From Anaerolineae bacterium (GTDB lineage Bacteria > Chloroflexota > Anaerolineae > Aggregatilineales > Phototrophicaceae): 64,000 nucleotides of DNA. Within the stretch, counting starts at the first letter, position 1. Every line of letters starts with the position of its first letter. The stretch covers positions 62,001 through 126,000 of the forward strand of contig JABWBO010000007.1 in NCBI GenBank assembly GCA_013360465.1, in the 5' to 3' direction. The position numbers were made by a program, and so were the translations under genes. Shown here one piece after another: positions 8,503-17,411 of the stretch. The notes under the pieces were generated by a model. That model did no database searches. It was given only the letters and a program-made list of their open reading frames with translations, and was not told the origin of the DNA.

Positions 8503-9561
8503 CTAATCACGGTCGTCCGTCGGGTCGGCGAAGATGATGCGCCCGGTCGGACGGTTGATCAGCTTGGTCACGTTCACGTAGATCGTGCGATCCATGTAGT
8601 TCTTGCCATCCTTGACGATCACCATCGTGCCGTCATCAAGGTAGCCGACTCCCTGCCCCGGTTCGGTGCCATCCTGAATCACGCGCAGCGCGAAGGTCTC
8701 ACCGGGGATGTAGGCGGAGCGAACAGCGTTCGCCAGCTCATTGATGTTCAGCACCGTCGCGCCCTGCGCCGCCGCTACCTGGTTGAGCGGATAGTCGATA
8801 GTTACAATCGCTGCATCCATGCGCAACGCCAGCGCGATCAGCTTGTCATCGACCGCCGGGATGTCATCGGGGTCTTCCTCAATGATCTTGAAGGGGACGT
8901 GAGTCTCTCGCTGAAGCTCGTTCAGCTTGGTCAGCCCGCGCCGTCCGCGATTGCGCCGCTGCGGATCGCTCGAATCGGCGACATGGTGCAGTTCCGAGAT
9001 CACAAAGCGGGGGACGACCAGCGTACCTCCCAGAAAGCTGGTGCGGGCGATGTCTACGATGCGTCCGTCGATGAGTACGCTGGTATCCAGCAGCAGCAGA
9101 CGTTCCCCCGTCGCCAGCAGACCGGGACGGCGCGGCTTCCAGCCGAACCACTCCTCCAGAAACAGCCATATCTCCCGTGAGCGAATGTGAAAGATGGTCG
9201 TCACGAGATAGCCGGAGACAATCAACGCCGCCGGTGGCGCAATCGTGCCGAGCGGCTCTTCGAGCGAAGAAAGCGGCACGCTGATCAACAGCGCGATGAA
9301 CGCCCCCAGCACGATGCCCGCCAGCGTGGTGAACAGGACATCGATTGCCATCTCGTTGACCATCCGCCGCAGGCTCTTCACCGGGCGGACGGTCAGCCAG
9401 GGGGTCATGACGAGTCCGAAGAGGATGCCAACCAGAGCGAAGACGAACGAAACCGCCAGCTCGTCCAGGTCAAGCGACGGCGCAGTCATCACACCAAGCC
9501 GCGCGCCGATGAAGGCGAAGATCACCATCCCAATCAGCCGGGAGGCAAAATCAAGGGTCAT
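8503..9561 (-). CDS. Membrane PIN-TRAM domain protein (YacL-like)
   Basis: About 352 residues: four N-terminal hydrophobic helices, then a PIN domain beginning at LLLLDTSVLIDGRIVDI with further acidic residues in PAVDDKLIALA and IVTIDYPLN, and a C-terminal TRAM-like domain (GQGVGYLDDGTMVIVKDG). This order matches Bacillus YacL-type proteins, inferred to be membrane-tethered RNA-binding nucleases. ATG 9561 is preferred over the in-frame TTG at 9597 because a GGAG lies 9 nt upstream and the first TM follows directly. Its substrate is unknown. Confidence 0.85.
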   Translation of the reverse strand: MTLDFASRLIGMVIFAFIGARLGVMTAPSLDLDELAVSFVFALVGILFGLVMTPWLTVRPVKSLRRMVNEMAIDVLFTTLAGIVLGAFIALLISVPLSSLEEPLGTIAPPAALIVSGYLVTTIFHIRSREIWLFLEEWFGWKPRRPGLLATGERLLLLDTSVLIDGRIVDIARTSFLGGTLVVPRFVISELHHVADSSDPQRRNRGRRGLTKLNELQRETHVPFKIIEEDPDDIPAVDDKLIALALRMDAAIVTIDYPLNQVAAAQGATVLNINELANAVRSAYIPGETFALRVIQDGTEPGQGVGYLDDGTMVIVKDGKNYMDRTIYVNVTKLINRPTGRIIFADPTDDRD

Positions 9562-9658
9562 GCCAGCGCTCCAGACTCGTCTGCCATCACCGTCCAAGAC
9601 TCCAATAAGGGGGAGTCAGGGGTGAGGGGGAATCAATGCCACAGAAATGCATACAAGC

Positions 9659-10996
9659 TCAGGGATAGTTTCTGCTCAGCATACGCGCGTAAGGAATCGT
9701 TTCACGCACGTGCGGCAGACCACACATCCAGGCGACGGTTCGTTCCAGCCCAATGCCGAAACCGGCATGCGGCACGCTGCCAAAGCGGCGCAGATCGATA
9801 TACCACTGGTACGCCTCGCGCGGCAGCGCCATCGTCTTGATGCGTTCTTCCAGCAGCGTCGGATCATAGATGCGTTCGCTGCCACCGGTGATCTCGCCAT
9901 AGCCCTCAGGAGCGAGCAGATCGACGCTCCGGCACACTTCCGGTCTGCCCTCCACCGGCTGCATGTAGAACGCCTTGACAGCGGTCGGGTAGTGATAGAC
10001 GAATAAAGGGCGGTCGAACATCTCGGCGAGCGCCGTCTCATGCGGGCTGCCGAAATCTTCGCCCCACTCGATCTTGAGCAGGTCTTTCTGCTCCGGGTCT
10101 TCCGTCTTGTCGTAAACCTGTTTCAGCCGCTCCACCGCCTCATCATAGCTGATGCGGGCGAACGGCGTCTTGATCGCCTCCAGCCGCGCGACATCGCGCT
10201 CGATGAGCGCCAGCTCGTGAGGGTGATTCTCCAGTACCCGCCCGACGACGAAGCTGATCATCTGCTCTTCCAGCGTCATCATGTCTTCCAGCGACAGATG
10301 CGCCGCTTCCGGTTCCATCATCCAGAATTCCTGAAGATGACGACGGGTCTTCGATTTTTCGGCGCGAAACGTGGGACCAAAGCAGTACACTTTGCCAAAC
10401 GCCATCATGTTCGCTTCGTTATAAAGCTGTCCGGTCTGCGCCAGGAAGGCGCGTTCGCCGTGAAAGTCGATTTCGAACAGCGTCGTGGTGTTCTCGCCCG
10501 CCGCCGGCGTGATGATCGGCGTATCGACCAGCAGATAGCCCTGAGAGTCCATGAAGTCACGCAGAGAGCGCTCGATGGTCGCGCGGATGCGCAGGATCGC
10601 CCACTGTCGGCTGGAACGCAGCCACAGATGGCGATTATCCATCAGGAACTCGGTGCCATGCTCTTTCGGCGTGATAGGGTACTCTTCCGCCTTTTGCAGC
10701 AGTTCGAGGGACTGGATGCCGACCTCGAAGCCGCTTGGAACGCCGGGCGCGCGGCTGTCGGCGCGTACTGAACCGCGAATGACCACCGATGATTCCTGAG
10801 TCAGCTTGCTGGCGATGTCAAACTGCACCTCATCCAGTTCCTTTTTGAAGGCGACGCACTGCACGATGCCTGATCCATCGCGCACCTGAATGAACTGAAG
10901 CTTGCCCTTATCGGTGCGGTTGTAGACCCACCCGCGAATTTCGACCGACTGATCGACGTACTGCGCAATGTCGCTGATGTTTACGTAGACAGACAC
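9659..10996 (-). CDS. asnS: Asparagine--tRNA ligase
   Basis: 445 residues. The N-terminal OB-fold anticodon-binding domain (VEIRGWVYNRTDKGKLQFIQVRDG within ~20-45) is followed by a class II catalytic core: motif 2 FRAEKSKTRRHLQEFWMMEPE and motif 3 GFGIGLERTVAWMCG. The TTLFEIDF and AQTGQLYNE blocks point to AsnRS, not AspRS. It charges tRNA-Asn with asparagine. GTG 10996 has an AAAGG site upstream; the farther GTG at 11023 does not. A TATAAT on the minus strand (11052-11047) is a plausible -10. Confidence 0.94.
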   Translation of the reverse strand: MSVYVNISDIAQYVDQSVEIRGWVYNRTDKGKLQFIQVRDGSGIVQCVAFKKELDEVQFDIASKLTQESSVVIRGSVRADSRAPGVPSGFEVGIQSLELLQKAEEYPITPKEHGTEFLMDNRHLWLRSSRQWAILRIRATIERSLRDFMDSQGYLLVDTPIITPAAGENTTTLFEIDFHGERAFLAQTGQLYNEANMMAFGKVYCFGPTFRAEKSKTRRHLQEFWMMEPEAAHLSLEDMMTLEEQMISFVVGRVLENHPHELALIERDVARLEAIKTPFARISYDEAVERLKQVYDKTEDPEQKDLLKIEWGEDFGSPHETALAEMFDRPLFVYHYPTAVKAFYMQPVEGRPEVCRSVDLLAPEGYGEITGGSERIYDPTLLEERIKTMALPREAYQWYIDLRRFGSVPHAGFGIGLERTVAWMCGLPHVRETIPYARMLSRNYP

Positions 10997-11059
10997 TGAG
11001 ATAAGCCTTTGGCAAACGAACACTATCGATGTTCAAAGATAACGCCATTATAACATGGA

Positions 11060-11091
11060 GACTTCCGCCGCTCAGCGAAGCGGCGGAAGTC
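11060..11091 (-). terminator. Hairpin between maeB and asnS
   Basis: A perfect 13-bp stem (11060-11072 with 11079-11091, 6-nt loop) lies 66 nt after the maeB stop and just upstream of the asnS -10 on the same strand. It likely insulates asnS from maeB transcription. The following minus-strand run is T-containing but not a pure T-tract. Confidence 0.55.
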
Positions 11092-11156
11092 AGGAGGATG
11101 AAGGAGGCGGGGCGGCGTCTCGTCTGATCGCTCCCCTACTCACTGCGATGATCCGC

Positions 11157-13415
11157 TTAAACTTCGCGGTTTCGTCCCTGCGCGTCCATCACTGCGACCG
11201 CGGTCATAGCGACGATCTGCTCGACATCATCGCCGGCTTGCAAAACGTGTACCGGCGCGCCAATGCCCAGCAGGATAGGTCCGATGGTCTGGGCGCCGCC
11301 CAGCCGCGCCAGCAGCTTGTAGGCGACGTTCGCCGAGGCAAGATCAGGGAAGACCAGCACGTTGGCGTCCTCCACCTGGCTGAATGGGTAGCGCGAGGTG
11401 ATGATCTCCGGCACGATGGCGGTATCCGCCTGCATTTCGCCATCGACGGCGATGTCTGGACGGCGGCTGCGCACCAGCTCGACCGCGTCCCTCACCTTCT
11501 TGGACTGCGGGTGCGGAGTGCTGCCGAAGTTAGAGAAGGAGAGCATCGCCACGCGCGGCTCGATGTCGAGCGAGCGGGCGAAGTCGGCGGCAAGGATGGC
11601 GATCTCCGAGAGCGTTTCAGCATCCGGGTCGATGTTGACGGTCGCATCAGTGAAGAGATAGACGCGCCCCTTCACGATCACCAGATAGACGCCGCTCGCT
11701 CGCACCGTGCCGGGACGAGTATGGAAGACCTGAAGGGCGGGACGCAGGACATCGGGATACTCGTGCGTCAGACCGCTGATCAGCGCGTCCGCCTCGCCGG
11801 CGTGCAGGACCATCGGGGCAAGGACGTTGCGATCACGCATGAGCGTCCGAGCGCGCGCGGCGGTGACGCCGGAGCGCTGGCGCAGCTGATAGTAGGCGTT
11901 GCAGTACTTCTCGCGCAGTGCCTCATCATCAAGATCGATGATCTCCGGCGAAAACGCCAGTCCAAGTTCTGCGATAACTTCCAGGATGCGCGTCTTGCTG
12001 CCGATCAAGACCGGTTCGGCGATGCCATCTTCCTGCACCTGCGCCGCCGCACGGACGATCTTCGGCTCCTCCCCCTCGTCATAGACAACGCGCGCCTTGG
12101 GACCGCTCTTGGCTTTGCTAATGATCTGGCTGCGAAGCTGCTGACCCAGCCCCTGACGGCGAATCAACTCATTGCGATACTGCTCCAGATCGATGGTACG
12201 CCGGGCTGCGCCGCTTTCCATCGCCGCCCTGGCGACCGCCGGAGCCACCCACAGCAGGACGCGCGGGTCAAGCGGCTTCGGAATCAGGTAGTCGCGTCCG
12301 AAGCGCAGCGAGGTCAGTCCATAGGCTGCCAGTACGCTGTCCGGGACATCCTCCATCGTCAATTCAGACAGCGCCTGCGCCGCCGCCAGCTTCATTTCTT
12401 CGTTGATCTGGCGCGCATAGACATCCAGGGCGCCGCGGAAGATGAAGGGGAAGCCCAGCACATTGTTGACCTGATTCGGGTAGTCGCTTCTGCCCGTCGC
12501 CATGATCACATCGGAACGCGCCGCCAGCGCCTCTTCCGGCATGATCTCTGGTGTTGGGTTCGCCAGCGCGAAGACCAGCGGGTCTTTCGCCATCGTCTTG
12601 ACCATCGCGCCGGTCAGCACGCCTGGACCGGAGAGTCCGAGGAACATGTCTGCACCGCGAACGGCGTCCTCGAGCGTCCGGGCATCCGTGTCAGCGGCAT
12701 AACGCGCCTTGTAGGGGTTCATATTGGTTTCGCGCCCGGCATAGATCACGCCGGTCGAATCCACCATGAGGATATGTTCTTTGCGAACGCCAAGCTGCAC
12801 ATAGAAATCTGCGGTGGCGATGGCGCTTGCGCCTGCCCCCGACACCACAATACGTATTTGATCCAGCGACTTGCCCAACACCTTGACGGCGTTCATGAGC
12901 GCCGCGCCAGAAATGATCGCCGTTCCGTGCTGATCGTCGTGGAAGACAGGGATATCCAGCTCTTCACGCAGCCGCCGCTCAATCTCGAAGCATTCGGGCG
13001 CTTTAATGTCTTCCAGATTGATTCCGCCGAAGGTCGGCGCCAGGGCGCGCACTACCGCGATGATTTCCTCGGCAGTCTTAGCGTTGATTTCGATGTCGAA
13101 CACGTCGACATCAGCGAATCGCTTGAACAGGACGCCCTTGCCTTCCATCACGGGCTTAGACGCCAGCGCCCCAAGGTTCCCCAGACCGAGGATCGCCGTT
13201 CCATTGGAGACGACAGCGACCAGATTGGATTTTGCAGTGAGTTCATAGGCTGTGAGCGGATCGCGCTTCACTTCCAGGACAGCTTCGGCAACGCCGGGCG
13301 AGTATGCCAACGAGAGATCGCGCTGAGTAGCGAGCGGTTTTGTCGGAACGACTTCTATCTTTCCAGGACGACCACGCCGATGGTATTCAAAGACATCTTG
13401 CTGAGTGATCGACAC
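11157..13415 (-). CDS. maeB: NADP-dependent malic enzyme with phosphotransacetylase-like domain
   Basis: 752 residues with two parts. The malic enzyme part (about 1-430) has [11 protein letters not shown] with the catalytic Tyr, [21 protein letters not shown], the metal-binding [10 protein letters not shown] and a Rossmann region. The second part (about 430-752) resembles phosphate acetyl/butyryltransferase. This is the MaeB arrangement, which converts malate to pyruvate, CO2 and NADPH; in known MaeB the second domain binds acetyl-CoA and regulates. The GTG start at 13415 has AAGGAG 7 nt upstream. It is transcribed alone. Confidence 0.93.
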   Translation of the reverse strand: MSITQQDVFEYHRRGRPGKIEVVPTKPLATQRDLSLAYSPGVAEAVLEVKRDPLTAYELTAKSNLVAVVSNGTAILGLGNLGALASKPVMEGKGVLFKRFADVDVFDIEINAKTAEEIIAVVRALAPTFGGINLEDIKAPECFEIERRLREELDIPVFHDDQHGTAIISGAALMNAVKVLGKSLDQIRIVVSGAGASAIATADFYVQLGVRKEHILMVDSTGVIYAGRETNMNPYKARYAADTDARTLEDAVRGADMFLGLSGPGVLTGAMVKTMAKDPLVFALANPTPEIMPEEALAARSDVIMATGRSDYPNQVNNVLGFPFIFRGALDVYARQINEEMKLAAAQALSELTMEDVPDSVLAAYGLTSLRFGRDYLIPKPLDPRVLLWVAPAVARAAMESGAARRTIDLEQYRNELIRRQGLGQQLRSQIISKAKSGPKARVVYDEGEEPKIVRAAAQVQEDGIAEPVLIGSKTRILEVIAELGLAFSPEIIDLDDEALREKYCNAYYQLRQRSGVTAARARTLMRDRNVLAPMVLHAGEADALISGLTHEYPDVLRPALQVFHTRPGTVRASGVYLVIVKGRVYLFTDATVNIDPDAETLSEIAILAADFARSLDIEPRVAMLSFSNFGSTPHPQSKKVRDAVELVRSRRPDIAVDGEMQADTAIVPEIITSRYPFSQVEDANVLVFPDLASANVAYKLLARLGGAQTIGPILLGIGAPVHVLQAGDDVEQIVAMTAVAVMDAQGRNREV

Positions 13416-13643
13416 AATATATCTCCTTGACGAGACGAACGTTTTCGCAAGTCGATTCTACTCCCACTTTCTCACACCGTCTCAGGACAAGCGACATGAT
13501 CCCCGTATGACTAAGGGCACATGAGCCGAAAACAATCGTGAAACTTTTGTGAATTTTCTGTAGAAACCATGATCTTTTCATGGATGCGCTTTATGATCTG
13601 ACCCATAAGTTACGATAGAATCAATTTTCGGGCGGAGGATGGT

Positions 13644-14450
13644 ATGGATGCCAGCACGCCGTACTTCTCGAAAGCAGAATATCAGTCGCTTCACTCGCTG
13701 CTGTCCGCCCCGGAACTGGCGGCATCCTCGCAGTTCCGCAGCATCATCGACCGCATGAACCATCTGCAATTTGGCTTAAACCGGCGGCTTTCCATGATGG
13801 GTAGCGATCTGCAGCCGTCGTGGGAACGAAAGCTGCCGGTTTCGAACTACTCCTTCGCTTCTAGCGGCTGCATCGACGGCTTGGCGTTCGCCTTTTCTCG
13901 ACCACGCGCACACGCCGCCCTCATCGAAAAGCTGATGGGACGCAGCGCCAACCTCTCCGCTGCCGCCGACCCCTGCCGTCACCCGGTGCTGGAAGTTCGC
14001 CTGGACGCCGATCAATTCGTGGTAGAGCTGATCATGTCCCCACTGGCACGCTGGGATCAGCGCAACATCGCCGGCAAAATGCGCATCGAACGCCACCGCG
14101 AGGTCTTCCGGTCACTGCTGCGTGCCTGCCCGGAAGACCTGATCATCGGTTTCTGGCATGGCGAAGCGCTTCAGGATACTTACCTCACATCGCGCCAGAT
14201 TTTGCGCGGACGCTTCCTGGAGGAATGGTTCGACACCTTCGCTGCCGAGCATGAATGGCTGCGCATCGGTGTGTGGCGTACACCCGAACATCCTAACCTC
14301 ACACAGGATCGAATCCTCGCAGAGACGTTCGGGGCTGCGGCGGCGCTGGCACACATCTACCGATTCTTCGCCTGGTCCAGTGAGAACGATTTTCACAGCT
14401 TCCTGGGGGGTGGCAAGAAAAGAGCCAATGCTGCCCAGGCGATAGTCTGA
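13644..14450 (+). CDS. Hypothetical protein
   Basis: 268 residues that I do not recognise. The start is secure: ATG 13644 has GGCGGAGGA upstream and a TAGAAT hexamer at 13616-13621. It has no signal peptide or membrane segment. The N-terminal third looks helical, and the central part alternates strands and helices (LEVRLDADQFVVELIMSP, then a basic KMRIERHREVFRSLL helix). Trp and Phe are concentrated in the C-terminal half (GFWHGEAL, EEWFDTF, FFAWSS). Codon use resembles the neighbours. It is monocistronic, divergent from maeB and followed by a repeat-bearing gap. Confidence 0.75.
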   Translation: MDASTPYFSKAEYQSLHSLLSAPELAASSQFRSIIDRMNHLQFGLNRRLSMMGSDLQPSWERKLPVSNYSFASSGCIDGLAFAFSRPRAHAALIEKLMGRSANLSAAADPCRHPVLEVRLDADQFVVELIMSPLARWDQRNIAGKMRIERHREVFRSLLRACPEDLIIGFWHGEALQDTYLTSRQILRGRFLEEWFDTFAAEHEWLRIGVWRTPEHPNLTQDRILAETFGAAAALAHIYRFFAWSSENDFHSFLGGGKKRANAAQAIV

Positions 14451-14504
14451 TCCCTCCCCCGCTATAGACACGAGGGTTGAGTCAATTCGATGTCTTAGAG
14501 ACTG

Positions 14505-14600
14505 TTTGCAAACTGCTCACCTCACCCCGTTTCGCTGCGCTCAACCGCCCCTCTCCAATTGGAGAGGGGCAGGAAACCGTCAGGTTTCCGCTCTTACTGG
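14505..14600. repeat. Palindrome-bearing intergenic element, possible dispersed repeat
   Basis: This segment contains a perfect 24-bp palindrome at 14547-14570 (GCCCCTCTCCAA and its complement) followed directly by a second hairpin, GGAAACC-GTCA-GGTTTCC (14572-14589). The flanking CTCACCCCG..CGCTCAACCG text is of a style I associate with dispersed intergenic repeats in Chloroflexota and cyanobacteria. Only one copy is visible in this window. It could also end transcription of the upstream gene. Confidence 0.5.
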
Positions 14601-14630
14601 GCTGAACGCAACAACTGGGAAACTCTGCTA

Positions 14631-14667
14631 CAATTCGGGCAAATACTGATCATTGCTGCCCGAATTG
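14631..14667 (+). promoter_or_regulatory. Inverted repeat upstream of cdsA (operator or 5' mRNA hairpin)
   Basis: CAATTCGGGC (14631-14640) and its exact complement GCCCGAATTG (14658-14667) flank 17 nt and end 3 nt before the cdsA ATG. The left arm overlaps a TACAAT -10-like hexamer (14629-14634). As DNA it could be an operator; as RNA it would fold directly in front of a start codon that has no Shine-Dalgarno sequence. Confidence 0.45.
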
Positions 14668-14670
14668 ATT

Positions 14671-15348
14671 ATGGCTGAGGCAACGACCCGCAAGACATCC
14701 TCTACCACAAATCTGATCCAGCGTATCATCACTGCTGCGATCGCTATTCCCCCTGTGATCGGCTTGATTGTGGTTGGGGGCGTGCCGTTCATCATCCTGG
14801 TCACAGTGTTCGCCACCCTGGCTGTGATCGAGATGGTTTTCATCTTACGCCACCGGGTCTTCTTCTTCGTACTCAGTCTGTTCTATATCGGCGTCCCATT
14901 GATAATGCTGCTGATTCTTCGCGAGTCGCCGCTGGGTCTCGTCTGGATGGCGGTGATCGTCGCCGTGACCTGGGTGACCGACACCATGGCATTCGTCGGC
15001 GGCAGGCTCTTCGGCAAAACGCCGCTCAGCCCGACAATCTCACCCAACAAGACTCGCGAGGGTGCAGTCATCGGTTATGTGAGCGGCTGCCTTGCGGCAC
15101 TCCTTACGCTTGCGGCAGCAGGCTATCTCAGTGTCAGCGCGCTCCTGATACCGATCTTCGGTCCTATCGCGGCGATCCTGGGCGACCTGTTTGAGTCCTA
15201 CATCAAGCGCCGATTTCACACCAAAGACTCGCACCCACCGGGATTCAACATCTTGCCGGGACACGGTGGAGTCATGGATCGCATCGACGGACTGTTGTTT
15301 GTCAGCGTATTCTGCTTTTTTTTCGCGGTATTGATCGGGCTGTACTGA
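14671..15348 (+). CDS. cdsA: Phosphatidate cytidylyltransferase
   Basis: 225 residues with six to seven predicted membrane helices and the C-terminal signature of CdsA: ESYIKRRFHTKDSHPPGF followed by LPGHGGVMDRIDGLLF, with the Lys-Asp and Gly-x-x-Asp-Arg-x-Asp residues intact. It makes CDP-diacylglycerol from phosphatidate and CTP, the branch point of phospholipid synthesis. It is shorter than the usual ~270 residues and lacks some N-terminal helices. ATG 14671 is preferred over the in-frame TTG at 14653, which lies inside an inverted repeat. It is separated from frr-uppS. Confidence 0.92.
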   Translation: MAEATTRKTSSTTNLIQRIITAAIAIPPVIGLIVVGGVPFIILVTVFATLAVIEMVFILRHRVFFFVLSLFYIGVPLIMLLILRESPLGLVWMAVIVAVTWVTDTMAFVGGRLFGKTPLSPTISPNKTREGAVIGYVSGCLAALLTLAAAGYLSVSALLIPIFGPIAAILGDLFESYIKRRFHTKDSHPPGFNILPGHGGVMDRIDGLLFVSVFCFFFAVLIGLY

Positions 15349-15469
15349 CCTGTTTTTGGGCATAGGCAGAGTGCGGACACGGCTGCCGGGACGGACGCCC
15401 TAGCGCGCCCGGCGCGCTTCAGGGCTATACTAGATTGGCGTCGAGTGGTTGACAGGCGGGGAGATTCAC

Positions 15470-15853
15470 ATGGCACAATTGGGGTTGGATGATTCACGCG
15501 GGCAAGCGCCGAATCGTGAACAGATCCTGCAGATGGCGATCACCACCGCCAAGCAGGGCAACCGCAGCGCTGCGCGCCTCATGTTTCGGCGCGTTCTAAG
15601 CGAGGACAAGAATAACGAACGCGCAATGATGTGGATGGCAAAGCTGGCAGAGAGCAAGGCTGAGCGTAAAGTCTGGTTGGAGCGGGTGCTGGCAGTCAAT
15701 CCCAACAACGAAGTCGTGCGTGATGCGCTGGGGCGGCTCAGCTATCGACGCAGCGCTCGCGATAATCGCGTCCTGCTTATCTTCGGCGTCCTGGCGGCGG
15801 TCTTGATCATCCTCGCCGTCATCGTCTTTCTCGCCTTGAGTACCAGCCGCTAG
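15470..15853 (+). CDS. Small TPR-like protein with C-terminal membrane anchor
   Basis: 127 residues: a helical repeat segment at about 15-85 (QMAITTAKQGNRSAARLMF..LSEDKNNERAMMWMA) and one strong TM at about 103-124 (VLLIFGVLAAVLIILAVIVFLA) followed by a short tail. GGGGAG 9 nt upstream supports ATG 15470 over an earlier GTG-type start. The same repeat-plus-TM layout begins the next two genes, so this looks like a truncated or propeller-less paralogue. Likely a tail-anchored scaffold protein; the function is unknown. Confidence 0.75.
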   Translation: MAQLGLDDSRGQAPNREQILQMAITTAKQGNRSAARLMFRRVLSEDKNNERAMMWMAKLAESKAERKVWLERVLAVNPNNEVVRDALGRLSYRRSARDNRVLLIFGVLAAVLIILAVIVFLALSTSR

Positions 15854-15907
15854 TTCGGCGCTCATTTTCCAGGGGTCCGACCGACTACCAGAACGGGAGA
15901 GTTGACC

Positions 15908-17401
15908 TTGACACAGGGACCGAATATCCAGGCGCGGCTCCGTGAGGGCATTGACGCCGCCAAACGGGGTGACCGGCTGACCGCTCGGCGGCTCCTTCAA
16001 CAGGTACTCGCCTTCGACCGCGACAATGAGCTGGCGCTGATGTGGATGGCGTCGGTGGTCGATACGATTGAGGAAAGGCGCTCATTCCTGCAGCGCGCAC
16101 TGCAGGTCAACCCCGACAATGCCCGTGCCCGCGAAGCGCTGCGCCGCCTGGGCGATACGTCCGGTACGGCAATGCCCGGCAGCGCGCCCTCTTCTGCTGG
16201 TTCGCCTGCTCTGGCAGGCGGTTCGCTGCGTAGCAATAACGTCTATCTTTGGCTGGCGGGTGCGGTGGTGCTGATCGTCGCCGTCATCCTGGGGGTCATC
16301 CTCCTGAATCCTTCCAGGAATCAAACGCCGACTGCAACCATTTCAAATATCCAGCGCACGTTTATTGCCGCCGCCAACCCCTCTGTGACTCCCAGTCCAG
16401 ACCGTCGCCCACCCACCGCCACCGTATTCACCGGCGTTATTGTCACTTTCGATCCGAACACCGCGCCGCAGCTTCCGCCGACCTTCACCCCGACCTTCGT
16501 CCCGACCAGCACGCCGACGCCATTGCCTTCGGCGACTCCACTGCCGCTCAGCGATTTTTCGGTCGTCTACGGCGACATCGAGCCAAACGCTTCGGCGCCA
16601 AGCTTGTATTCTGCCAGCGCCAACGGCACCAACGAGATCAAACTGGAGTCGGGCACGTTGGGCGGTTTCACTGATGCGGCGGTCTCGCCGGACGGCAGAT
16701 CGGTCGCCTTCGTCCGCGAGATCGCCACCGACGAAGCGGAACCGAAGCGTTACCCTCAGTTATTCATCGCGCCGCTGGAAAACCTGCCAGCGGCACAGCC
16801 CGTCACCAGATTCACCGGAAGCATCCTTGCCGGTCCCTCCTGGTCGGCAGATTCGTCCTCTATCGTCTTCAGCAGCAATCACGATGTGGATGAAGAGATC
16901 TACCGTTATGACGTGCAGTCCGGCAATCTCAGACAGCTAACCCGCAATCAGACACGCGACTTCGACCCGGCATTCTCGCCCGATGGCAGCCTAATCGTGT
17001 TCGCCTCCGACGTCGACTCGCCCGATTTTTCTGAAATTTACCAGATGACACGCGAGGGCGCGGCGATCACCCGCCTGACTGAAGACTCTGGCAGCAGCTT
17101 TTCCCCGGCTTATGCGCCGAATGGGGCGCGCATCGCGTTCATCAGCGACCGTCAGGGCGATGCCGATCTTTTCATCATCGACGCCGACGGGCAGCGCCCG
17201 TTCATGCTCACCGTCGACGACAACGGTGCGGAAGATCGCTCACCCATCTGGTCACCAGACAGCCGCTGGATCGTGTTCGCTTCGAACCGGGAACTGGATC
17301 GCTTCGCCTGGTACGCCATTGATCTATCCGGGGCAATCCAGGCGCTACCGAAAAATGATCGGCTCCCGCAGTCCTTAACCTTCATCGCCCAATCGCCCTG
17401 A
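15908..17401 (+). CDS. TPR - TM - PT-rich linker - PD40 propeller protein
   Basis: About 497 residues. A cytoplasmic TPR-like region (residues ~5-75, with LMWMASVVDTIEERRSFL) is followed by a TM at ~110-132, a Pro/Thr/Ser linker (~140-215) and a TolB-like PD40 beta-propeller with repeated 'SPDG' blades (AVSPDGRSVAF, AFSPDGSLIVF, IWSPDSRWIVF). TTG 15908 is preferred because a GGGAG site lies 8 nt upstream; TTG 15902 is too close to it. The topology places the propeller outside the cell. It is a tandem paralogue of the genes on either side. Confidence 0.8.
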   Translation: MTQGPNIQARLREGIDAAKRGDRLTARRLLQQVLAFDRDNELALMWMASVVDTIEERRSFLQRALQVNPDNARAREALRRLGDTSGTAMPGSAPSSAGSPALAGGSLRSNNVYLWLAGAVVLIVAVILGVILLNPSRNQTPTATISNIQRTFIAAANPSVTPSPDRRPPTATVFTGVIVTFDPNTAPQLPPTFTPTFVPTSTPTPLPSATPLPLSDFSVVYGDIEPNASAPSLYSASANGTNEIKLESGTLGGFTDAAVSPDGRSVAFVREIATDEAEPKRYPQLFIAPLENLPAAQPVTRFTGSILAGPSWSADSSSIVFSSNHDVDEEIYRYDVQSGNLRQLTRNQTRDFDPAFSPDGSLIVFASDVDSPDFSEIYQMTREGAAITRLTEDSGSSFSPAYAPNGARIAFISDRQGDADLFIIDADGQRPFMLTVDDNGAEDRSPIWSPDSRWIVFASNRELDRFAWYAIDLSGAIQALPKNDRLPQSLTFIAQSP

Positions 17402-17411
17402 GGGAAACAGC

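Noticed and set aside
11055-13430. 791-codon open frame on the plus strand opposite maeB
   Set aside because: It mirrors a clear malic enzyme gene in a high-GC genome where antisense frames stay open; its residue composition (Arg, His, Gln, Asp rich) is typical of a shadow frame.
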